Assembly: GCA_905221605.1 (NCBI GenBank)
Contig: CAJNDS010001702.1
Span: 387,934 to 449,933, forward strand
Length of the DNA: 62,000 nt
Reading direction: 5' to 3'
Source of the DNA: Symbiodinium natans
Lineage: Eukaryota; Sar; Dinophyceae; Suessiales; Symbiodiniaceae
Under the pieces are notes generated by a model. It made no database searches, was not told the DNA's origin, and worked only from the letters and a program-made list of their open reading frames with translations. Of this stretch, positions 24,101 to 32,830 are shown piece after piece (position 1 is the first letter of the stretch; every line of letters starts with the position of its first letter). The translations under genes were made by a program, and so were the position numbers.

Positions 24101-27100
24101 AAACCCTAAACCCCAAACCCCAAAACCCTAAACCCCAAAACCCTATACCCTAAACCCTAAACCCTAAACGCCAAAACCCTAAGCCCCAACACCCAAAACC
24201 CCCAAAACCCTCCACCGACCCTGAACCTTGACGGGCCGGTCCTGCACATTGCCTGAGCTTTTGAGCTTGTATTTGGGGGGTTGAACTTCAGGGTCACGAG
24301 TAAGGAGTTGCAGCTTAGGGGTTTAAGGGTAAGGGTTTAGGGGGTTTTAGGGTTCAGGGTTCAGGGTTCAGGGTTTAGGGTTTAGGGTTTAGGGTTTAGG
24401 GTTTAGGGTTCAGGGTTTAGGGTTTAGGGTTTAGGGCTTAGGGCTTAGGGCTTAGGGCTTGGGGTTTAGGACTTAGGGTTTAGGGTTTAGGGTTTAGGGT
24501 GGCTTTCGGGGCTTCAGGGTTGAGGGGGGGTGTAGGGGGGTTGGGTAGGCTTGAGGGTTTCTGAGGTTTAATTCGGGTCCCGCCGAAAGAACTCAGGTAG
24601 TGAATGTTTTTCTCTTTGTGCTGCTTTCACTTTTAAGCGGGAGGGGGTAGGGTGCCGTACTGTAAACCCTGACTGGAGCAAGGGTGTGGGGTCCAGGGCT
24701 TCGGGTGTTCGGCTCGGGGTTCCGATTTGGGTCTGTAGTTGCACTATAAAGGGGTTGCGAGGCCATCGTTCACGCTGCTGCACTACCCCGTGCAAGGCCA
24801 CCAATCTTCTTGCAAGGGCACGCTTTACGGTTGCGGCAGGCACCCTTCTCAACTTCAGATATGAAGGTTGGCTCACAAGCTGAGACCCTGAAGCCCTAAG
24901 CCCTAAACCCTAAACCCTAAACCCTAAACCGTAAACCCTAAACCCTAAACCCACAGAACTTTGGGGCCGTCAGCAGCCCAGTGGCCCTCCAGAGAACGTC
25001 GCTCCTGTCATGAGGGTTGGGGCCTAGGGCTTTGAGGCTTTGAAGTTTCGGATTAAGGGAATACGGGTTCGGTAAACCCGAAAGTTCAGGGTCTTAGGGT
25101 TTCAGGGTTTAGGGTTTAGGGTTTAGGGTGTAGGGTTTAGGGTTTAGGGTTTAGGGTTTAGGGTTTAGGGTTTAGGGTTTAGGGTTTAGGGTTTAGGGTT
25201 TAGGCTTTAGGCTTTAGGCTTTAGGCTTTAGGGTTTAGGGTTTAGGGTGTAGGGTGCAGGGTAAGCCTTTTTTACGGCTTCGAAGCCCTCTTTCACACCA
25301 TGGAAGGTGCTTGGGGGCTTTTCATGCGAGGGGGGTTGGTCTCTGGTCGACTTGCCGAGGGTCGAACTTACAAAGTTACCAGGGCTTAGGCAACAAGGGT
25401 GTTGGGTTTAGGGTTTAGGATGTAGGGTTCAGGGTTTAGGGTTTAGGGTTTAGGGGTTAGGGTTTAGGGTTTAGGGTTTAGGGTTTAGGGTTTAGGGTTT
25501 AGGGTTTAGGGTTTAGGGTTTAGGGTTTAGGGTTTAGGGTTTAGGGTTTAGGGTTTAGGGTTTAGGGCTTAGGGCTTAGGGCTTAGGGCTTAGGGCTTAG
25601 GGCTTAGGGCTTAGGGCTTATGGCTTAGGGCTTAGGGCTTAGGGCTTAGGGCTTAGGGCTTAGGGCTTAGGGCTTAGGGCTTAGGGCTTAGGGTTTGGAA
25701 GGCTGCGGCTTTAGGGTTTAGGACTTGGGGATTGAGGCTCAGGATGAGGAGGGAGGTACAGCTTGCAAGGTGTCTGACAAGCTTCAAGTCTCACACGCGC
25801 TCGGCAAACAGCGAGGGTGGAGTGACAAAGAAAGGCACTGCACCCTAAACCCTAAACCCTAGCCACCCTAAACCCTAAACCCTAAACCCTAAACCCTAAA
25901 TCCTAATCCCTAAACTCAGATGTAGCCTTTAGGATTTAGCTTGGGTTTAGTGTCTGGGGGTTTAGGACAGCTTAGGAGTTCAGGAGCCCAACCTCACACA
26001 CTCCTTTCTAATCGGATTTAGGGCTTAGGGCATAGGGTTTAGGGTTCAGGGTTTAGGGTTTAGGGCTAGGGTTTAGGGTTTAGGGTTTAGGCGTAGGTTT
26101 CATAGGGCCAAAGGTTAGAGACCCTTTCAAGTTTGCCACCCACGACGCACTCAGGTGCTGAAACACCCCCAACATCACCTGCTTGCTCGACGAACCTTCC
26201 GTGAAACATCCTAAGCCCTAAACCGCAAACCGCAAACCCTAAACCCTGAACCCTAAACCCTGAACCCGAAACCCTGAACCCTAAACCCTGAACCCTCCAG
26301 AGCCTCTGCGATCTCGGGCGACTGGTGCACCTTCACGGCTTTCTGCTTCGTTGGGGTTCCAGAAGGGTTTAGGGTTTAGGGTTTAAGGTTTAAGGCTTAG
26401 GGTTTAGGGTTTAGGTTTGAGTTTCTGGCGGTCCGGGGATGTGGGTTTGCGGGCTTAGGGTTACTTGGAGGTTCTTAACCAATTATAGCTGTACTCATAA
26501 CCCACATATAAGCCCCGTAAGTGCCCTAAGATGGATGAGTACAGTTCTCAGTCCATTTTTAATTGGTTCATAAGTTCATAAGTACCATGAACCTCCAAGT
26601 AGGGGTTTGCGTGTTTATGGATTGAGGGTTTAGGGTGCAGGGTTCAGGGGGCTAAGGCTGAGGGTTCGGAGTTTCACGGTTGAGGGCTCAGGGCTGTAGG
26701 GTTTGGACTTCACAGCACTTAGGGCCTCCTCAGGTATTCTTGACCAGATCTTTAGGGTTTAGGGTTTAGGGTTTAGGGTTTAGGGTTTAGCGTTTAGGGT
26801 TTAGGGTTTAGGGTTTAGGGTTTTACCCTAAATAAACCCCAAACTTCGGGATCAGAGTCTCGGGTTCTTCACCACAGCCCTGAAGCCCCAAATCCCAACA
26901 GCCCCATAATCAAACCCCAAAATCCCCCTCCCCCAGCCCAGAACCCAACTCCCCTAAACCCTAAACCGCAACCCTAAAACCTAAAACCTAAACCTAAACC
27001 CTAAACCCTCAACCCTAAACCCTAAACCTTAAACCCTAAACCCTAAACCCTAAACCCTAGACCCTAGACCCTGATCCTACCTGCTGCGGGTAGTGCTGCG

Positions 27101-29334
27101 GCTGCGTTGCCACCTGCCGGCGCCTTGCAGGGTGTGGGAACTTTAAAGGCTTAGGGAACTTTAAAGGCTTAGGGTTCAAGGGGGTTTCGGGTTTAGGGTT
27201 TAGGGTTTAGGGTTTAGGGTTTAGGGTTTAGGGTTTAGGGTTTAGGGTTTAGGGTTTAGGGTTTAGGGGTTAGGGTTTAGGGTTTAGGGTTCAGATTTAA
27301 GGTTAGAAGCTTATACAAGGCTTCGGTTCGTGTGCAGTTTTGGATATTTGGGATGCAGGGAAATAACCAGTCCGTCTTAGCCCCCAAGCCTGGGAGCTCT
27401 AGCCCTAAGCCCCAAAACCCTGAAGCCAAAAACCCAGATCCTGTAGCACTTAAACCCTGTTGACTTCATCCAAGAGCGTCGTTTGCGAACCCCAAGACCC
27501 TACACCCTGAACCCAACATCAGGAATGTTGGGCCAGGGTTTAGGGTGCAGGGTTTAAGAAGGGAGGTAGACTACCCCCCATCCTTCCTAACGCTCACCAT
27601 AACTCAATCTCTCACCGGAAAGCCCATACTTCGGGTGCTAAAAAGGCATCGAAAGCCTACTAGGATGCAAGGTACCCTAAACCCTAAACCCTCAACCACA
27701 AACCCGAAACCCCTAACCCTACGTCAGCATAGGGCAGAAGGTTTACCTTGTAGCGTTTGCTCGACATGTTCCCCCTTAAACTCACAGTCCTTAATAGGGT
27801 TTATAGTACCCCCCCCCTATTAGAATCCCTACTAGTCCTTAATGGGGATTCGAGTACCCCCGACTATAATCCCGATTAAGGACTGTTAGTTTCAGGGAGG
27901 AACATCCCATCACCAGAGCCTCTTGCAGAAGGAGATGACCAGGGCGGAGTAGTCGTCCTGGCCCTCCATCTTGGGCTTGAAATCCCGTAGGACCTGCCCA
28001 ACAAGGCGGCTCAGAGCTTCGGGTTTCGGGTTTGGGGTTTGGGGTATAGGGTTTAGGGTTTAGGGTTTAGGGCTTAGGCCCTTCACCCTGGATCAAGGGT
28101 TGCTTGGGGTGGGGACTCTTGTGTTGTTCCGGGCTGCGTTCCGGGACTTGGTCATTTTGGCAGAGGAGCAAGGAAGGCGCTTAAGGGACTTCGACCTGCC
28201 TTGGGGACTGGGATGCCGAGGTAATAATAGTAATAATAAGAATAATAACAATAATAATAGTAATAAGAATAAGAATAATAATGATAATAATAATAAGAAG
28301 AAGCGTCTCAGATGTTTCTTGTTGCAGTCAACCCCTCTCCTCGCCTCCTCGCCTCGGTGTCTTGCCGGGTCTCCTGGCCTAGACCCCGGAGCATAAGCCC
28401 ACAAAGAATGCCGCCAAGTTTCCGTAGAGCGCCCCCCACAGAGAAGCCTGCAGAAAACTCCCCCGCCTTCCTGGAACGCGCCCAAAAAGCCAGAAGAGAG
28501 TCGCGCCGAGAAGGTTTGGAATGCTCCCCTTCAGAATGCCACAAAGAGTCCGCGGAACATCCTTGGTGTGCCTTAGAGAATCCCGCGCAGAATCCCGCCC
28601 AGAATGCCTTGAGCGCAAAGATCCCTGCAAGAGTTCACTGAGTACCCCTCTGCCTTGCCCAGCCCCAGAGAATTCCGGGGGAGCTAGCTGATCGCTCGAT
28701 CCCCCTAGGACGTGAAAAGAAGTAAGTCCAGAGTTAATTCTTCAGAAACAGTGAAAGAGCAACCCACATCTCGCTTCGGTTCCACCAAAACTACAGTAAG
28801 CCTCCGGAATCAGCCGAATCCAGAAAGAACTGAATCCGGAGATGACTCTTAGGTATGGGTCTGGGTACGCTGTCCCTATGTTTGTCTCGGATCTTCATCG
28901 GTGAGTACAACATACGGAAACCCAAAAAAATAAGTGGCTATTGGCTAAGGAAATTCTGCTGAACTCTTGTTCGTTTCTCGTGGCGGGTGTGCGTGACAAA
29001 CAGCGTGAGCGCGCTCGGCCTGGGGCCCTCACACTCAACCTTCAATTCCCACCAAACCACAAAGTCTCTACTGGGAGGCTCATTAGGGCACTTAGAAGTG
29101 GGTTATAGGATGGTTGTAACCTTATGCAGGGTACTTATACCCCTACTTCGAAGTACCCGTGAACCTCCAAGCAAGTGGTGCCAAGCCCTAAACCCTAAAC
29201 CCTAAACTTAAAACTTAAACCCTAAACCCTAAACCCTAATTGCCAAGCAAGCGGTGGCACTAGGAGGCGTGCCTCCTTCTGGACTTCGATGGGGCTCTTG
29301 AGAAGGTAGGCCCAGGCGGCTTCCTCGAAAGCGG
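12147..29334 (-). CDS. Multi-exon coding region with four SFKPP...DYSAL modules (myosin tail or separate downstream gene)
   Basis: Short minus-strand islands between telomere-like arrays carry in-phase exons. Four copies of a ~40-residue module recur: (1) VLRDFKPKMEGQDDYSALVI then SFCKRRR at 27.99-27.08 kb; (2) IREVLNSFKPPK, EGEQDYSALVISFAK and KCRQNAYSDARQQED at 22.74-21.61 kb; (3) NPEPVRYVMRSFKPPREGEA then DYSALLITYCKRCRNN at 18.95-17.74 kb; (4) NAPAHAQQAVMNSFQPNRQ then DSDYSAL at 13.09-12.15 kb. Two further exons share RYPFD. A Gly/Asn/Phe/Cys-rich part lies at 14.67-13.99 kb. I do not recognise the module and assign no function. It could be the tail of the myosin gene, since strand and order are continuous, or an independent gene; no boundary is visible. 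Exon edges are hand-chosen. Confidence 0.6.
12450..12536. mobile_element. Foldback element, GAATGAGG family
   Basis: Terminal CTACTGG/CCAGTAG inverted repeats, GGGAATGAGGGATGAGG arm and ATATAGGG centre; a shorter copy. Confidence 0.75.
13029..13086 (-). CDS. Module 4 exon a (NAPAHAQQAVMNSFQPNRQ)
   Basis: Acceptor CTCAG|C, 58 nt, donor CAG|GA. More diverged copy of the SFKPP half of the module. Confidence 0.5.
13988..14214 (-). CDS. Cys-Gly tetrapeptide-repeat exon ((CGGG)n)
   Basis: The CCGCCACCGCAGCC-type minisatellite is best read on the minus strand. Acceptor GACAG|GA is followed by GGFNDFNAPCGGCGGGC, about fifteen C-G-G-G-type units, then CGGFNGGVPG and a canonical donor GGA|GTGAGT: 75 codons. 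The phase matches the 14.6 kb exon, which has the same composition. Cys every fourth residue is unusual; metal binding or crosslinking is conceivable but not shown. The plus-strand frame is Pro/Gln-rich and lacks such support. Confidence 0.6.
14614..14669 (-). CDS. Gly/Cys-rich exon (LGCGGGKGGMNYNFGCGG)
   Basis: Acceptor CGAG|G, 56 nt, donor GC. The split Gly codon is completed by the next exon at 14214. Confidence 0.6.
17061..17205. mobile_element. MITE-like element, CTTGGAGGTTC family
   Basis: TA-CTTGGGGGGTTC...GAACCTCCAAG-TA, 145 bp, no coding capacity. The terminal TA on both sides looks like a Tc1/mariner-type target duplication. Internal AACTGTACT...AGTACAGT also pairs. Confidence 0.85.
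17740..17827 (-). CDS. Module 3 exon b (LLITYCKRCRNNMNNMN...)
   Basis: Acceptor CGAG|G. Joins exon a to give DYSALLITYCKRCRNN and continues into Met/Asn/His repeats (MNMNHMNHNM) and GSFDGWG. The 3' edge is uncertain. Confidence 0.55.
18881..18952 (-). CDS. Module 3 exon a (NPEPVRYVMRSFKPPREGEA + DYS)
   Basis: Acceptor TGAG|C, 72 nt, donor GC inside the Ala codon after DYS. The acceptor position matches that of module 4 (AG|C AAY). Confidence 0.6.
19361..19475 (+). repeat. TTTAGGG array
   Basis: About 16 units. A CCCTAAA array in the opposite orientation follows at 19560-19680. Confidence 0.95.
20216..20252 (-). CDS. RYPFD exon, copy 2 (YDAFRRRYPFDE)
   Basis: Acceptor CTCAG|G, 12 codons, then GAA|GA. 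Clear similarity to the 23.8 kb exon. Confidence 0.5.
20268..20405 (+). repeat. TTTAGGG array
   Basis: About 19 units, immediately upstream (in RNA) of the acceptor of the YDAFRRRYPFDE exon. Confidence 0.95.
20701..20795. mobile_element. Dispersed element with GGGACCAT...TTCCGACCCC end
   Basis: CCTTAACAAGTAGAATAGGG...GGGACCATAAGGGAATACTA then CTAGTAATTCTTCCGACCCC. Other copies at about 5338-5455, 50226-50320 and 50352-50470; right-end fragment at 4480-4525. Confidence 0.7.
20816..21572. repeat. C4A4 array and derived 33-38 bp tandem repeat
   Basis: The left part (to about 21050) is (CCCCAAAA)n, then a higher-order unit AACCCCAAAACCCTCAAAAC and CTCAAAACCCTTTAA repeated to 21572. Plausibly derived from CCCTAAA by slippage and homogenisation. 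Confidence 0.92.
21614..21659 (-). CDS. Module 2 exon c (KCRQNAYSDARQQED)
   Basis: Acceptor GGAG|G, 46 nt, donor GC. Completes a split Lys codon with exon b. Confidence 0.55.
22299..22342 (-). CDS. Module 2 exon b (EGEQDYSALVISFA)
   Basis: Acceptor ACCAG|G, 44 nt, donor GT (CCAA|GTGCC). Same sequence block as module 1, but split by an intron at the FKPPK/EGE point. Confidence 0.62.
22703..22739 (-). CDS. Module 2 exon a (IREVLNSFKPPK)
   Basis: Acceptor CGCAG|G, 37 nt, donor AAG|GA. Joins exon b in phase 0. Confidence 0.6.
23764..23816 (-). CDS. RYPFD exon, copy 1 (NRWSWREELRARYPFDD)
   Basis: Acceptor ACAG, 53 nt, donor GC. Shares RxRYPFD with the exon at 20216-20252, so it belongs to a repeated unit preceding the SFKPP module. 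Confidence 0.5.
24960..25004 (-). CDS. Exon candidate ERRSLEGHWAADGPK
   Basis: Acceptor GACAG|G, 15 codons, canonical GT donor (CCCAAA|GTT). Flanked on the left by CCCTAAA arrays. Family unknown. Confidence 0.4.
25268..25366 (-). CDS. Exon candidate (PPSTFHGVKEGFEAVKK)
   Basis: Open frame from an AAG acceptor, charged and Pro-rich, ending FHGVKEGFEAVKK before a GC donor. Coding-like composition, no recognised family; edges approximate. Confidence 0.35.
25405..25695 (+). repeat. TTTAGGG then GGGCTTA array
   Basis: About 20 TTTAGGG units switch sharply to about 18 GGGCTTA units near 25563: two separately homogenised blocks. Confidence 0.95.
26137..26178 (-). CDS. Exon candidate VMLGVFQHLSASWV
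   Basis: Acceptor AGCAG|G, 14 codons, donor GTG|GC, phase 0. The intervening intron would be 125 nt and is mostly one CCCTAAA-type array. Confidence 0.4.
26304..26345 (-). CDS. Exon candidate QKAVKVHQSPEIAE
   Basis: Acceptor GAAG, 14 codons, donor GAG|GC, phase 0. No recognised family. Confidence 0.4.
26462..26601. mobile_element. MITE-like element, CTTGGAGGTTC family
   Basis: TA-CTTGGAGGTTC...GAACCTCCAAG-TA, 140 bp; the interior is similar to the 17.1 kb copy (TAAGCCCC.TAAGTGCCCTAA). Confidence 0.9.
27081..27123 (-). CDS. Module 1 exon b (RRQVATQPQHYPQQ)
   Basis: Acceptor CAAG|G, donor GT (CAG|GTAGGA). Joins module 1 exon a to read SFCKRRRQVATQPQ, parallel to CKRCRNN and AKKCRQN of modules 3 and 2. 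Confidence 0.6.
27764..27909. mobile_element. Foldback element, ACAGTCCTTA family
   Basis: ACATGTTCCCCCTTAAACT-CACAGTCCTTA...TAAGGACTGTTAGTTTC-AGGGAGGAACATCCC, 146 bp, interior with nested inverted GGGATT/AATCCC. It sits 11 bp from module 1 exon a. Confidence 0.85.
27920..27993 (-). CDS. Module 1 exon a (FKPKMEGQDDYSALVISFCK)
   Basis: Acceptor GGGCAG|G, 74 nt, donor GC. Longest uninterrupted copy of the repeated module. A foldback element (27764-27909) ends 11 bp beyond its donor side. Confidence 0.65.
28219..28305. repeat. (AAT)n/(AAG) microsatellite
   Basis: AATAATAAG-type trinucleotide repeat; produces the poly-Asn and poly-Leu frames seen here. Confidence 0.93.
29069..29172. mobile_element. 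MITE-like element, CTTGGAGGTTC family
   Basis: TACTGGGAGGCTC...GTGAACCTCCAAG, 104 bp, short-form interior. Confidence 0.75.
29273..29334 (-). CDS. Exon: AFEEAAWAYLLKSPIEVQKE
   Basis: Twenty codons ending GAG|GC, phase 0. Joins the 27.99 kb exon so that LLKSPIEVQKE leads into VLRDFKP, parallel to NPEPVRYVMRSFKP of module 3. Function unknown. Confidence 0.5.
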
Positions 29335-29819
29335 CTTGTGGGGGGTATAGGACATGTAGGGGTTAGGGGTGTAGGGTTTAGGGTTTAGGGTTTAGGGTTT
29401 AGGGTTACAAAGACCGGACGTTTGGGGCTTCGGGGCTTGCAGATCTGCTAGGTCCCCAGTTACCTAAGAATGGAAACCTCACTATAACCGGGATCCCCAT
29501 GTATTGATCCCCATGCATTGGCTTCTCTAAGAAGCTCCAAGTACACGTTTCATGAAGGGCGTGTACCATGCTGGAGTATTTTGGGTGTACTAAATACTAA
29601 AAAGGTTTGGGACTTGGGGTGCTTCAGGGGTCTTCTTGCCCTCAAGCCCTCAACATACCAAACCGTGTTTCCAGCCCCAAACCAAGTTGAGAAGAGCGAC
29701 ATCGCAAGGGTACCGCTGGCGGAAAGCTTCCTCGCGCTTTGTTTGGGACTTCTTGGCTTTGGGGAAACCATAAACCCTAAACCCTAAGCCCTAAACCCAA
29801 AACCCTAAACCCTAAACCG

Positions 29820-29998
29820 TAGGGATCTGGCCCAGAACTCGGTCTTTTCCAGTGGGCTGTGGCAGGTGTGGCACGTGGTCATATCTTGTCCCCTTCCAGT
29901 GCATCTCAAAAAGGGTTCGAATAACCGCCACATGAGGTTGAAGATGGTTAAAGCTATCATTGCCCGACTTCGCTACCCACAAGCCACCAAGCGGCACC
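29820..29998 (-). other. Candidate coding island (NDSFNHLQPHVAVIRTLFEM)
   Basis: Open minus-strand frame of about 60 codons with balanced composition, in the intron space between the 30.5 and 29.3 kb exons. No recognised domain and no clear splice edges. Confidence 0.3.
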
Positions 29999-30444
29999 TC
30001 GACTCCCTAGACCCCTGCAACCTGCAACCCCTACACCCCTAAACCCGTGGGAGCCCCGAGCAATGAGACCTAAACCCGTACTGCGAGGGTCACTGAGGTG
30101 AGCGGTTGCCAGGGGGTCTAGGGCTTAGAGGTTTCAAGAAGCGAGAACATGGATCCCCCTTTCAACCACGAATTGAAGCACTATCTGAAGATCCCACACG
30201 GCCTTGTAGACTGACAGCAAGGGTGGCTAAGGTTCCTACGCCCCCCCGTGGGCCCTCATCACTCAAGGGTTGAAGAGAAGGTGCAGGTATATGGACCCTT
30301 AGTAAGGTCCCGAATTTCCCTTAACAGGGTTCTGAGGTGTGGGCCCTTGAGTTGTGTAAGGTGTATAAGGGGACTAGAAGGGGTCCTGCCCATACTAGAG
30401 GCCCCTGGAACTCCCTAAGAAACTCCAGAGAACCCAAAACCTAC

Positions 30445-30617
30445 TGAACAATCTCCAGTGCTGGTCATGTCAGAGATCCACTTCGGATTGGGAGGAACTG
30501 CAACAGCTGCACCAGAGCCTGCGGGCGTTGGTCCTTTCTCTTCACTTTCTCTCCACTGCTGAATAACCTTCTGCCAACGATCTGCATCGCCCGATCCGCC
30601 GTTTTCTGCCGCGCCCT
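30445..30617 (-). CDS. Exon following the IQ exon (myosin neck/tail candidate)
   Basis: Acceptor AAGCAG, 173 nt open, canonical donor TCA|GTAGGT. The frame reads GDADRWQKVIQQWRESEEKG followed by an Ala/Pro-rich linker and PNPKWISDMTSTGD. A competing frame, RARQKTADRAMQIVGRRLF, would be a second IQ-like helix and joins exon 22 in phase 0. I cannot decide between them. Same strand and order as the myosin exons. Confidence 0.5.
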
Positions 30618-31297
30618 CTGCTTGGCTGCACTGATGTCGCCTGTGTCTCGGAACCCTAAACCCTAAACCCTAAACCCTAAACCCTAAACCCTAAACCCTA
30701 AACCCTAAACCCTAAACCCCACCACGCGATCGAAGATGCCCAAGCCCTCTAGGAACATTAGGCTACCGGCCCATGCTTTCACGAAGGAGTTGTCGGTTCT
30801 CTGTGCATCTGGGTAGGGTTGAGGGTTGCGGGGCGCTGGTAGAAAGGGACTTGGGCTGCTTCGGTGGGGGCTACAAGAGGTACGCCAAAGACCCGCAACT
30901 AAACCCTCAACCCTCAAGCCTCAACCCTAAACCCTAAAGCAACCTACACAGGACATTGTACTTGAACAAACGAATCTTAAACCCTTTAGAAAAAGGAACA
31001 TTCATCTTGATTGTTGGGTCAGAGTCCAGGTCCTGGGATGCCCTCAAGAAGGGGGGGGGGGAGTTACCTTAAAGTGGAAGGGTTTAGGGTTTAGGGTTTA
31101 GGGTTTAGGGTTTAGGGTTTAGGGTTTAGGGTTTAGGGTTTAGGGTTTAGGGTTTAGGGTTTAGGGTTTAGGGTTGAGGGTCCGCCGACCCTGGCGGCGT
31201 GTTGGATGGGAAAAGGAGGTGAAAACCTCCCTCTTTCCCTCCTTACCCCCCCAAAACGCGGGGGGGCGTAGGGGGGGGCTCTTTTGGAAAAAACCCC

Positions 31298-31356
31298 TGT
31301 TTGGGCCACCCCTACCCCCCTACCCCCCCCCCTACCCCCCCCCCCCGCAGCCCCCG

Positions 31357-31400
<44 letters not shown>
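31298..31400. repeat. Poly-C tract
   Basis: C-rich run with ACCCC interruptions, then about 45 uninterrupted C. Confidence 0.95.
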
Positions 31401-31401
<1 letters not shown>

Positions 31402-31526
31402 CAGGAACCGCAAACAAAATCACCAAAACATGCCGCCGGGCCACGAGCTCAGGCGCCAAAACAGGATCCATTTCTATCTCGGCCATGGCTGGTTCACAGC
31501 GCGTGGTGCACTGAGCAAGCCTATGG

Positions 31527-31621
31527 TACCTGTAGTTGTCCCTCTGAGTAGGGAATGGGGGGAGTTAGGGTACCCTACTTCTTCCCTTAGAGGGATATAT
31601 GGGGGGATCAGGGTGCCCCAG
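31527..31621. mobile_element. Foldback element, GAATGAGG family (diverged)
   Basis: GAGTAGGGAATGGGGGGAG, GGGTACCC and AGGGATATATGGGGGGAT pieces in family order. Confidence 0.6.
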
Positions 31622-31915
31622 CAAGCCTGTGTTTGTGGGCGTCTGACTTGTTTAAAGGCTGCAGATGCTTGTTGGGACTTGAAAGAGATGTGTGGGAGCT
31701 GGGGTGGTCGAGGTCTGCTTCGGGGGTCCAGGCTAGCTTTGCATGTCACGGTGGATAGCAGCGCTGGATGTCTCCCTAAACCCTAAACCCTAAACCCTAA
31801 ACCCTAAACCCTAAACCCTAAACCCTGAACCCTCCGGCTGACTGGTTGTGCTGTCTCCACTGCAACATCTGTGTCCATCTCCTGTGTGCAGAAGCGAGCG
31901 CATCTCTCCCATCTG

Positions 31916-32055
31916 AGTTTAGGGTTTAGGGTTTAGGGTTTAGGGTTTAGGGTTTAGGGTTTAGGGTTTAGGGTTTAGGGTTTAGGGTTTAGGGTTTAGG
32001 GTTTAGGGTTTAGGGTTTAGGGTTTAGGGTTTAGGGTTTAGGGTTTAGGGTTTAA
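31916..32055 (+). repeat. TTTAGGG array
   Basis: About 19 near-perfect units. Confidence 0.95.
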
Positions 32056-32770
32056 GGCATTCCAGCAACTTAGGGTTCTCGGGTTGTAAGGCTTAGCTGA
32101 TTCTACTTGACAGCCTTAGAACAAATACCCAAAACGCAGGGCGCCTGTTCAGCTGCTCAGCACCTCAACACCAATATTTAATCGGGGTCGAAAGTGTTTG
32201 CATATTAGGGGGAATGGAAAGCCTTTGGAAGGGAATCAGATGTTAAGGCATAAGTCAAAACAAAGCTCTGAAAAATGAAGCTTATACTTAGTGTAGCTGT
32301 GCTGAAATAGGCAACGCTGCTATTGAAAACGTGTTGCTAGATGAAAGACAAACGAACGGTATTATGAGATGATAAGCCTATGAGCCGGAATTTTAGCTAC
32401 CCTACTTATCGTACAAGTGATAATGGCCCACGAACATCCAAGTGCCCCCCCCCCCCCTCGGTCCGGAGCTATCTAAGGGTAGTTACATGGCATGGGCCCT
32501 TAAGAGGGTACCCCTTATATATAGCCCTTATTTGCCCTGCCCTGAGATACTAAGCCAAACATGGATACCCTAAGCTGAGCAGCCCTCCCCCAGCCTAACC
32601 CAAAAAAGGCCCTGTCAAACCCAACACAAGCCCCCTGTTAACCCCCCTACTACCCCTTGACCCAAGACAAGTCCTGAACCCTGAACCCTAAGCCCTAAAC
32701 CCTAAACCCCTAAACCCTGAACAAATCCTGAACCCTAAGCCTACATCCCCCCCTACCCTCCCCACCTCGC

Positions 32771-32830
32771 GCCCCGAAGCACTCGCTGCAGGTGGCGCAA
32801 CGCGACTTCCGTGGCGCGACGCCGGGAGGA
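32771..32830 (-). CDS. Myosin exon 22 (lever arm, IQ-like motif)
   Basis: Reads SSRRRATEVALRHLQRVLRG, the lever-arm helix with an IQ-like light-chain site (A-x-x-x-L-Q-R-x-L-R-G) directly after the LASLE end of the converter. Acceptor CTCCAG, proposed donor GC. Confidence 0.8.

Noticed and set aside
29900-29930. tRNA T-arm (GGGTTCGAATAACC)
   Set aside because: No matching acceptor, D or anticodon arm can be built around it; similar GATTCGA words in the ACAGTCCTTA elements come from nested palindromes.
31154-31551. Poly-Pro and poly-Gly ORFs at 31.2-31.5 kb
   Set aside because: Caused by the poly-C tract; no codon or splice support.
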